Virus record (IMG/VR): IMGVR_UViG_3300033182_000980
Span: 1-64,000 of that record
Source of the DNA: a virus
Direction: 5' to 3' (one strand)
DNA: 64,000 nt
In this document: positions 47,474 to 54,110 of the stretch, one piece after another
Position numbering within the stretch: the first letter of the stretch is position 1
How the letters are laid out: the number at the start of each line of letters is the position of its first letter
Notes under the pieces: generated by a model
What the model was told of the DNA's origin: nothing
What the model saw: only the letters and a program-made list of their open reading frames with translations
The model's database searches: none
Made by a program: the position numbers and the translations under genes

Positions 47474-48385
47474 TCACTCCACACCAAACTTAACCATCCA
47501 GCGACCTACTGTACTCGCACCACAATCAAGATACTTGGCTATCCTACGCTTACTCCAACCCTTACCCCTAAGCTCCAATAACAAGTCCTTATCCATCTTC
47601 TTCTTGATGCCATTGTTGCGACCTTGAAACCCAAAGTCCAACTTGTACTTCATACAGTCGGGTACATGAGGGCTAACGATCTCAATAAAACGCTCGGCAT
47701 CTTCCTCTCGGAAATGGAACTCTCCTGTCTCACCTTTTTTGAGCTTCCATCGGGGAGATAGACCAAACTTCTCAAAAATCAAGTAAGCGTTTGCTCGACT
47801 CTCTCCCTTTGCACCAAAAGTAATGCAAGGCCAATGACCACTAAATCCGTCATCAAGATACCACATCGCAAACGCTAACTCGTCCACTTGATCTACGACA
47901 TCATACTTAACTACCTTCCAACCCTTATCCCTCTCTTCATAGAATAAGTCTCGGTACTCATTAAGCATAGGGTGAGCATGAGTGCGAAAGATGTATGAGG
48001 TAAACTCTCGGCTCTTAGCTGTGGTCAACTCGCCACTCGACCACTTACCCCACTTCTCTTGCTTCCACTCAAGGTACTCTTTCTGGTTCGGTGCGTGTCG
48101 TTCCTCATAATGTGAAGCGTTCTTCCTAAAGGCAATGCGTCCGTCACCAAGCATTGACCCGATAAGGATTGACCTTAGATCACCCTCAATCTTAGGTAAG
48201 CCAAGTCGATCATGTTTAGCCACTGTCTCAATCTCATAGCGTAGTCTCCAGCTACGAATACGCTTCATGCTTGAGTCAAGACCCTCAGAAATCAACAACT
48301 CGTTGATCTGCTTCTCGGTTAAGCATTGGTTCACATAGAGGTCTACAAACCTCTCTCTACTGATAGGGCAAGGTATAGCTCTCAT
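47474..48385 (-). CDS. Free-standing LAGLIDADG homing endonuclease with terminal HTH
   Basis: The 303-residue protein has two LAGLIDADG-type motifs (LIGSMLGDGRI and FAMWYLDDGFSG) spaced as in a monomeric enzyme, the HNH-free DNA-binding faces between them, and a C-terminal HTH (WSKRRIAKYLDCGASTVGRW). A similar HTH-like segment opens the protein (LTEKQINELLISEGL). It is a selfish nuclease between structural and accessory genes and overlaps the upstream membrane gene (ATGA). Confidence 0.85.
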   Translation of the reverse strand: MRAIPCPISRERFVDLYVNQCLTEKQINELLISEGLDSSMKRIRSWRLRYEIETVAKHDRLGLPKIEGDLRSILIGSMLGDGRIAFRKNASHYEERHAPNQKEYLEWKQEKWGKWSSGELTTAKSREFTSYIFRTHAHPMLNEYRDLFYEERDKGWKVVKYDVVDQVDELAFAMWYLDDGFSGHWPCITFGAKGESRANAYLIFEKFGLSPRWKLKKGETGEFHFREEDAERFIEIVSPHVPDCMKYKLDFGFQGRNNGIKKKMDKDLLLELRGKGWSKRRIAKYLDCGASTVGRWMVKFGVE

Positions 48386-48696
48386 AGAACACCTTTAAGT
48401 TCTTTTCCAGTTAGCAACTGGTATGTCACCCCAATCGACCCAAGGAACAAGAAGATAAGAGCGTACAAAACACCTACGGAAAACCAAAACACAAGAGGGA
48501 ATGAAACATACCATAAGAGCCATCCCAAAAAGTCATCATAACTAAAGTAGTCAAGAATCATACCCCCTACAATGAACCCTAAGAGACAAGCCAGCCCGAT
48601 ACAAAGATACAGCATTGCAAGAATAAGGAGGAATTTTCCTACCTTTGCGAAGATACTGCATATACCATCATATATGCGTTCAAAAGCGTTCATCAA
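48382..48696 (-). CDS. Two-TM small membrane protein
   Basis: The 104-residue protein has hydrophobic helices FLLILAMLYLCIGLACLLGF and LLWYVSFPLVFWFSVGVLYA, with a third weaker stretch near IFLFLGSIGV. The N-terminus is amphipathic. It overlaps the homing endonuclease gene by four bases. The function is unknown; a membrane-lesion or holin role is possible from size alone. Confidence 0.55.
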   Translation of the reverse strand: MMNAFERIYDGICSIFAKVGKFLLILAMLYLCIGLACLLGFIVGGMILDYFSYDDFLGWLLWYVSFPLVFWFSVGVLYALIFLFLGSIGVTYQLLTGKELKGVL

Positions 48697-48787
48697 TCAC
48701 CTCTTTTAAGGTCTAGTGTGTTTGGTTGTGTACCATGTGTGCCACTAAGAACCTAGAGAGGTCAAGTTTTATTTCCCCTAGATACGA

Positions 48788-48818
48788 AAAAACCCCATCT
48801 CCCTATGGAAGATGAGGT
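48788..48818 (-). terminator. Rho-independent terminator after the capsid gene
   Basis: On the minus strand AACCTCATCT and AGATGGGGTT form a 10-position stem with one mismatch, followed by TTTTTT. It lies 70-100 nt after the major capsid stop. A second strong stem (TAGCCTA...TAGGCTA, about 48838-48864) lies between it and the gene. The 190-nt gap up to 48696 holds no other feature I recognise. Confidence 0.75.
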
Positions 48819-48886
48819 TCTTTCTAAGTACCTCTAGTAGCCTATCTACAAAGTAGCTAGGCTAAGTACAAGCATTAAATCAAAGA

Positions 48887-49765
48887 TTAACGCTGTACAG
48901 TAAGGCGAGCAAGACCACGAGGGTTGTAAGCTCCAATACCCAAATTCTCAAACACTGAGAAGCCGATTGTACGAGCTTTAGGATCGTCAGCAGAAAGGAC
49001 GGTAAGCTCGGTACGAACAGGGATACGACCAAACATCTCTGGCTCACAGCAGACATAAACAGTTCCAACAGGAACAAGTCGGCTAGTGATGATCTGAGCA
49101 CCCCAAAGGGTAGCCTGTAGACCAGTCTTGAGAAGTGCCGCTTGGCTCTCAATGTCGAGAATGTCACGACCGAACTTACGGATGTCAGCGTAATCACGAG
49201 CATTCATGAATACACGAGCAACACGAAGGTCATGACGCTCAATGAGGCTGTATGCGTCAGCAAGAACAGCACCATTAAGAGGGGCGATAACAGGAATGTC
49301 AGCGTTAGTCTGACCTGCAACGCTATCAAATCCGTTAGCCGCAACTGCATCGAGGATAGCGAATACACGCTCGTCCTCGGCCGCCTGGATCTGAGCACGA
49401 GCAAGATCCTGTGCCCTCTCGATGAGGTCGAACCTACGCTCTTTGATCTGAGTGAGTGGGATCTCTGGGTTAGAGGCGATCTCAAACAGAGGGAAGATAA
49501 CACGGCGTGGCTTGGTGATAGCGAGAATGTTCTCACCCTCTTCACCAACTACGAACGCAGTGACATCTGGGTCTTTGTCGTAGATAGGAAGAGCACCGTC
49601 TGGAAGTTGCTCGACTAGGAAAGTCTTGCGACCTACAGAGGTGTAGTCACGGCGAAGGCGTAGGGGCTGAGTCATAGAAGCGGCGAGCTTCGCACGACCC
49701 TGTGGAGTCTTGATGTAGTCAGAAATGATCTTCTGCTTTACTGCATTATCAACGGTATTACTCAT
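48887..49765 (-). CDS. Major capsid protein (HK97 fold)
   Basis: The 292-residue protein has the HK97-type layout: an N-arm, long spine helix (IKERRFDLIERAQDLARAQI), a P-domain segment, and a conserved C-terminal block (DYADIRKFGRDILDIESQAA, LLKTGLQATLWGAQIITSRL, VYVCCEPEMFGRIPVRTEL). The neighbours fit: decoration-like, scaffold-like and protease genes lie just upstream in the same direction. AAAGGAAGTGATATT sets the start and a strong terminator follows. Confidence 0.85.
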   Translation of the reverse strand: MSNTVDNAVKQKIISDYIKTPQGRAKLAASMTQPLRLRRDYTSVGRKTFLVEQLPDGALPIYDKDPDVTAFVVGEEGENILAITKPRRVIFPLFEIASNPEIPLTQIKERRFDLIERAQDLARAQIQAAEDERVFAILDAVAANGFDSVAGQTNADIPVIAPLNGAVLADAYSLIERHDLRVARVFMNARDYADIRKFGRDILDIESQAALLKTGLQATLWGAQIITSRLVPVGTVYVCCEPEMFGRIPVRTELTVLSADDPKARTIGFSVFENLGIGAYNPRGLARLTVQR

Positions 49766-49783
49766 AATATCACTTCCTTTCTA

Positions 49784-50410
49784 TTAAATGCGTTGATCGT
49801 AAACCAACTCATCAGAAGTTGAGTCGGGAGTGATTTTAACAATAGCCATTGCACCAAGACCGAGTTCAAGATCACCTTGAGCAAGAGTACCTGCGATAAG
49901 AGCAGAGACTGTTGCGTGGTCGTGGTTTGCATCGCCAGTTACAGTGGTCAAGAAACCATTAACCGATGGGAACAATGGAGCACCAGGAACATATGAAGCA
50001 GTGATGTCAACACCTGTGTCAACATTTACTGTCTCATACAGAAGGTTAGCATAAGTACCCTGTGCAGAAACATATGGACCACGGTTAGAAGCAACACCAG
50101 GCTGATTCTCGAAAGCGTTGCCCGAAGCGTTGTTGATGAATACACCAAGTACAGATGCACCGTTTACTGGTCCACCATGCTCATTGGTAGAACCAGTCTG
50201 AGCAAATGCGATAGAACCACTAAGTACACCGAGTACATTAGTAAGAAGACCAGGTGCGGCAGTATTATGATTCGCACCAGAAACGGGGTTTGCCTGAGTG
50301 AAAGCACTTGCCGACAACTGTCCGACAGTGTTGCGAATACCCACATGGAGGATACGCAACGCAGAGCTTGACTCAGTAAAACCACCACTAGCTTGTCCAA
50401 GTAGAGCCAT
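49784..50410 (-). CDS. Capsid decoration-type structural protein
   Basis: The 208-residue protein is Gly/Ala/Ser/Asn-rich and beta-rich, without charged helices (GGFTESSSALRILHVG, VLGVLSGSIAFAQTG, GLGAMAIVKITPDS). No cysteines are present. It sits immediately before the major capsid gene, as head decoration proteins often do. Its leader is 110 nt long from a class II promoter and contains a perfect 8-bp hairpin. Confidence 0.6.
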   Translation of the reverse strand: MALLGQASGGFTESSSALRILHVGIRNTVGQLSASAFTQANPVSGANHNTAAPGLLTNVLGVLSGSIAFAQTGSTNEHGGPVNGASVLGVFINNASGNAFENQPGVASNRGPYVSAQGTYANLLYETVNVDTGVDITASYVPGAPLFPSVNGFLTTVTGDANHDHATVSALIAGTLAQGDLELGLGAMAIVKITPDSTSDELVYDQRI

Positions 50411-50432
50411 GAGATTTCTCCTATTTAGCTCG

Positions 50433-50455
50433 TACTCTCTGTTTTCAAGAGAGTA
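50433..50455 (-). promoter_or_regulatory. 8-bp leader hairpin before the decoration-type gene
   Basis: TACTCTCT (50433-50440) and AGAGAGTA (50448-50455) are perfect inverted repeats with a 7-nt loop. They lie 22 nt upstream of the ATG at 50410, without covering the AGGAG site. This could stabilise the mRNA 5' region. Confidence 0.45.
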
Positions 50456-50523
50456 GTGTTGTTTTGAGATAGGGTGGTTTTACAACCAACCCCGAAAAGG
50501 TTTTCCAATATAATAGCGTCAGC

Positions 50524-50540
50524 TATAAATAAACTATTAA
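50524..50540 (-). promoter_or_regulatory. Late-type promoter motif (class II), best match
   Basis: TTAATAGTTTATTTATA on the minus strand is the exact consensus. It sits 114 nt before the ATG at 50410, just after the scaffold-like gene, so it can drive the decoration and major capsid genes separately and strongly. Confidence 0.65.
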
Positions 50541-50554
50541 AAGTTTATCTACTC

Positions 50555-52096
50555 TTAGCCGAAGAACTTGCTGACATCTGGAGCAGACTCCCAGAGCTTA
50601 GAAAGCTCATCAGAAGCACTTGAAGCCTCACGAGAGATGTTGCCGAGAGTCTTAACAGCCGCTTTACGAGCAGAGGTGCGTGGGCGATAAGAAGCCTTCT
50701 TCTCGGCCTTTTCCTCTTTAGCCTCTTCTTCGGTAGACTCTTCTTCGGTAGACTCTTCTTCGGTAGACTCTTCCTCGGTAGCTTCTTCCTCGGTAGCTTC
50801 TTCCTCTTTAGCCTCTTCCTCTGCGTCCTCATCGGCGGCAGTGAAGATAGAAGCGAGGCGTGGGTCCATAGCCATAGATTCGTCAGCGTCCATGTCAAGA
50901 CCCATGACATCTTCGCCCATCATGTGAGCTTCAGTCTCGTCAGCAGTATAACCATACTGTGCATCATTCTGCTCACGAGTGTCATCAGCCTCAAGCTCTG
51001 CAAGGAGTGAAGCCATCTCGTCATTAGCAGTGGTGTCCATCTCTGCCATGTAGCTTGAAAGAGCTTCTGCAAGACGCTCAATCTTTGCAAGACGCTGAGT
51101 AGGCTGACCCTCTGAAGGCTCGTTAGCTGGAGTGGTGTCGATCTCAAGATCAGGATCTTCACCTTGGTAGTCAGTACCAACTTGAACAGCATTGTCAGCG
51201 AGCTTACGAACCTTGCGAGCAAGACGAGCGTTAGCGGCTTTAAGGGTAGCGATTTCTTCTGCGAGAGCCTCGGCAGATGAAGAGTGATCCTCGGCCATCA
51301 TGTGTGCGTGGCTTTCATCAGCCTCAAGTTCAGCCATGATCTCTGCAAGTTCATCATCAGCCTCAAGATCGTCTGCGAAAGACTCACCAAGACCAAGAGC
51401 GATCTCATCACGAGAAAGGAAACCATCCTCATCCTCGTCAAGATCGTCAAAGATCTCGTCAGAACCACCCCACTCGTCCATAGAGATCATGCCATCACCA
51501 TCGAGGTCATAAGCATCAAACATGGTGTGCCCCATAAGATCGTCAGCCTCAAGCTCATCGCTTGCATTGCCTGGACCTGTGAACTCAAGACCCTCATCAT
51601 ACTCTGTACCAACCTGTACTGCGTTGTCAGCAAGACGAGCAACACGGGCATTAACAGTGCGGTTAGGGAGATCCATCATGCGAAGGGCAAGATCTTCGAT
51701 CTCACGCTGTGAAGCACGGCGACCAAGACGGCTTTCAGCGATACGAATGCACTTAGCGGCTTTACGCTCCATAGCTTTCTTAAGGTTCTCTTGGCGAAGA
51801 TCATCAGTAAGAGCGTAATCCTCTACAAGCTCGTCAGTAACTGCTGGATGCTCTGGCTCCCAACCATAAGATGCTGGTGCTGGACCTGAACGATAAGGCC
51901 CTTTGCGAACGCCCTCACCGAACTCCGAGTCGAAGCCATACTGATCGACAGAAGGTTGATCAGAAGAAGCAGGGTGTCCGAAGTGATCCCAACCAAGGTT
52001 ATCATAACCAGGTAGGCCTGAGTTTGCACGACGGCTTCTTCTACGAGCAAGCTCTGCCCTGCGAGACATATTCTTAGAACGAGAATACCTAGACAT
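50555..52096 (-). CDS. Scaffold/prohead-core-like protein with a paired EF-hand
   Basis: The 513-residue protein is very acidic and rich in helices, with a basic Arg/Ser N-terminus. A perfect EF-hand pair lies at residues 197-208 (DLDGDGMISMDE) and 220-231 (DEDEDGFLSRDE); each has Asp at 1, 3 and 5, Gly at 6 and Glu at 12. A duplicated LADNAVQVGT segment (about 155 and 297) flanks coiled regions. A tail of EESTE-type repeats precedes a basic C-terminus (SYRPRTSARKAAVKTL). Position between protease and capsid genes fits a scaffold. Calcium binding in phage assembly would be unusual. Confidence 0.65.
   Translation of the reverse strand: MSRYSRSKNMSRRAELARRRSRRANSGLPGYDNLGWDHFGHPASSDQPSVDQYGFDSEFGEGVRKGPYRSGPAPASYGWEPEHPAVTDELVEDYALTDDLRQENLKKAMERKAAKCIRIAESRLGRRASQREIEDLALRMMDLPNRTVNARVARLADNAVQVGTEYDEGLEFTGPGNASDELEADDLMGHTMFDAYDLDGDGMISMDEWGGSDEIFDDLDEDEDGFLSRDEIALGLGESFADDLEADDELAEIMAELEADESHAHMMAEDHSSSAEALAEEIATLKAANARLARKVRKLADNAVQVGTDYQGEDPDLEIDTTPANEPSEGQPTQRLAKIERLAEALSSYMAEMDTTANDEMASLLAELEADDTREQNDAQYGYTADETEAHMMGEDVMGLDMDADESMAMDPRLASIFTAADEDAEEEAKEEEATEEEATEEESTEEESTEEESTEEEAKEEKAEKKASYRPRTSARKAAVKTLGNISREASSASDELSKLWESAPDVSKFFG
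50722..50815 (-). repeat. 15-nt tandem array encoding EESTE/EEATE units
   Basis: The plus strand repeats CTCTTCTTCGGTAGA and close variants. It encodes the acidic repeat in the scaffold-like protein. Copies are nearly identical, so copy number is likely to vary. Confidence 0.8.
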
Positions 52097-52133
52097 AAGG
52101 CAATTCCTTTCTGTGGGTGAAACAGGGCGAGAC

Positions 52134-53582
52134 TTATTTCTGCCCGTAAGTGTTAAGGGATAAGAGTTTAGCTAATCTTACAAGACGGATAGAGTCTTGT
52201 TTCGACAATTTTTTGCCATTTAAGTAGCTTGCTTGCTCCAGATAATCAACTACATCATTATACTGACTGGTTGATCCGAGTAGGCTTGCTAACTTGTAGA
52301 CATGGGTAGGGATTTGAACATTACAATGGTTATTCACCAATGTAATGTTCAGCACAGCTTCCTCAACAGACTTAGCTGTTTTAACAGAAGCGTCTAGGAG
52401 GCTCATATATTTAGAAGCCGACATATTACCCTCTTTGACAATCGTATCGTTTTGCTCAACGACAGACTTATCAATGGGTGGGTTCATAACTTCTTGAGCC
52501 TTCTCTGCTTTGAGTTCATTCTCTAGCTTTTGGCGAAAACGATCTACAATAGCAGTCTCATAAACATCTTCGAGCTGTTTTAACAAAGACTCGGAAGGGG
52601 TGTCGGCTTTATCATCATCACCACCCTCCTCTTCATCGTCCATGTCAAAAGGTCCAGCTTTCTTAGAGAGCTGACCATGAGGGTCATACCAAGGAGATGT
52701 TTGCAAACTAGCGGCTTTAGCAAGCCACTTTTCGGGAACTTCATTTAATTGTTCATCAGAAGCAGACTTCGCCATATCAGCCGAGGGGATTTCTAATGTA
52801 TTGCGAGCAACAGCACCTGTAAATGCAGGGGTTGCAACCCAAGATGCTTCAATGAATGTGACACCTGCTGTACCACCGATTTCTTCATGGCCACAAAGCT
52901 CTGCAACTCTGTGCTTATTGCCTTGCTCATCATAAAAGACATTGCCCTTCTCATATTTAACATGAGGACACATCTCGGTTTCATCAGCGGCTACATGGCC
53001 ACATTTAGTACAAATCGTAAAGTCAACGGAACAACCCATAGACATGGAGTTCATCTGACCCGACTCGATCTGTTTAACTAAATCTTCGTGCTTACGGTCT
53101 GTAGCGACTAAGATGTCTACATATAGAGAGTCACCGATGTCTCTAAGGACAGCATCTATAATACGACCCTTAGAGAGTTCTTCAACTTGGATATGCTCAA
53201 CAAAGTTATGAGCACCAATGAAGGTCTGATAAGACTTCTTAATAACTCCCCTTGACCATGAGTCGAGGTTGTTATTGATAAACTTATCAGTGTCAGAGCT
53301 GATACGGTAGTCAGCGTATTTACGATTGATAGTTTGACCACCCTCTGTAATCGAGCCTGTCTTTGTGTTTGGAGGTGTGATTGCATCGACAGAGCAAACG
53401 ATAGTGGAGTGAGTAAGTAGAAATCTATCGGGAGTAAAAGGTTCGCCTAAGATGTCCTCTGCTTGCTTTTTGAGCGAAGCATTGATGGTTTTAGCACCAG
53501 ATGCGATTCTTACCTTATCCCATTGTAGACCATGAATGGAGGGCTGTACTACATTAGCCCTAGCATATCGTAGAAATGCCAT
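52134..53582 (-). CDS. Prohead protease with C-terminal scaffold region
   Basis: The N-terminal 250 residues look like a T4 gp21-type prohead serine protease: IGAHNFVEH (catalytic His), SGQMNSMSMGC (Ser), a zinc-like set (CTKCGHVAADETEMCPHV) and FIEASWVATPAFTGA. The following 230 residues are acidic and helical (MDDEEEGGDDDK, then long helices), suitable as internal scaffold removed by the enzyme. It precedes the EF-hand protein and the capsid genes. If the protease trims N-terminal signals of packaged proteins, the tagged proteins of this genome are natural substrates. Confidence 0.75.
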   Translation of the reverse strand: MAFLRYARANVVQPSIHGLQWDKVRIASGAKTINASLKKQAEDILGEPFTPDRFLLTHSTIVCSVDAITPPNTKTGSITEGGQTINRKYADYRISSDTDKFINNNLDSWSRGVIKKSYQTFIGAHNFVEHIQVEELSKGRIIDAVLRDIGDSLYVDILVATDRKHEDLVKQIESGQMNSMSMGCSVDFTICTKCGHVAADETEMCPHVKYEKGNVFYDEQGNKHRVAELCGHEEIGGTAGVTFIEASWVATPAFTGAVARNTLEIPSADMAKSASDEQLNEVPEKWLAKAASLQTSPWYDPHGQLSKKAGPFDMDDEEEGGDDDKADTPSESLLKQLEDVYETAIVDRFRQKLENELKAEKAQEVMNPPIDKSVVEQNDTIVKEGNMSASKYMSLLDASVKTAKSVEEAVLNITLVNNHCNVQIPTHVYKLASLLGSTSQYNDVVDYLEQASYLNGKKLSKQDSIRLVRLAKLLSLNTYGQK

Positions 53583-53585
53583 GCG

Positions 53586-54110
53586 TTACCCCTTAACGAT
53601 GTCGGAAGGTTTGATGATGAAAAGGCAAGTATAACAAGCGAGCAGTTTCTCACTCTTACCACCTCTTCTTTTATAAACTGTATTACCGAGTGGAGTTTTG
53701 CACTTAGGGCAACAAGGTTTCTCCTCATCACGACATTGACGATATGTACGATCTTTCTTGTACCAATAAATAGCTCGCTTCATGTACTTGGAGGCGACAC
53801 GACTAGCTTGCTTTTTATTAACAGCACGAGAGGTTACAGGAACAGTACCGACACCACCAGGAACAGTATCTTGGTCATCTTCGTAAATGTTCAAGTAATC
53901 ACCCGAAGTATCTACAACAAGATCTTCTACAGGATAGCGTTGCGATCCGTGAGGGAACTGCACATCGACCATACCAATCGCTGGAAAGATAGCTATAACG
54001 AGTCCAGACCTTGATGGATTCCCACCAAGGAATGGATATACACGCATCCCTAGCTCGAACGCTTGGGATCTACGCTGATAGTCAACATATTGTGTAGATC
54101 GTTTTTGCAT
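53586..54110 (-). CDS. Internal-start product: KOW-like plus zinc-ribbon protein, 174 aa
   Basis: The ATG at 54110 follows GTGGAGG and an in-gene class II promoter at 54160-54142. The product starts MQKRSTQYVDYQRRSQAFEL and contains the KOW-like barrel, the RVASKYM motif and a Cys4 zinc ribbon (CCPKCKTPLG, CYTC). It has the layout of an independent gene that shares its frame with the upstream coding region because no stop separates them. Confidence 0.55.
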   Translation of the reverse strand: MQKRSTQYVDYQRRSQAFELGMRVYPFLGGNPSRSGLVIAIFPAIGMVDVQFPHGSQRYPVEDLVVDTSGDYLNIYEDDQDTVPGGVGTVPVTSRAVNKKQASRVASKYMKRAIYWYKKDRTYRQCRDEEKPCCPKCKTPLGNTVYKRRGGKSEKLLACYTCLFIIKPSDIVKG

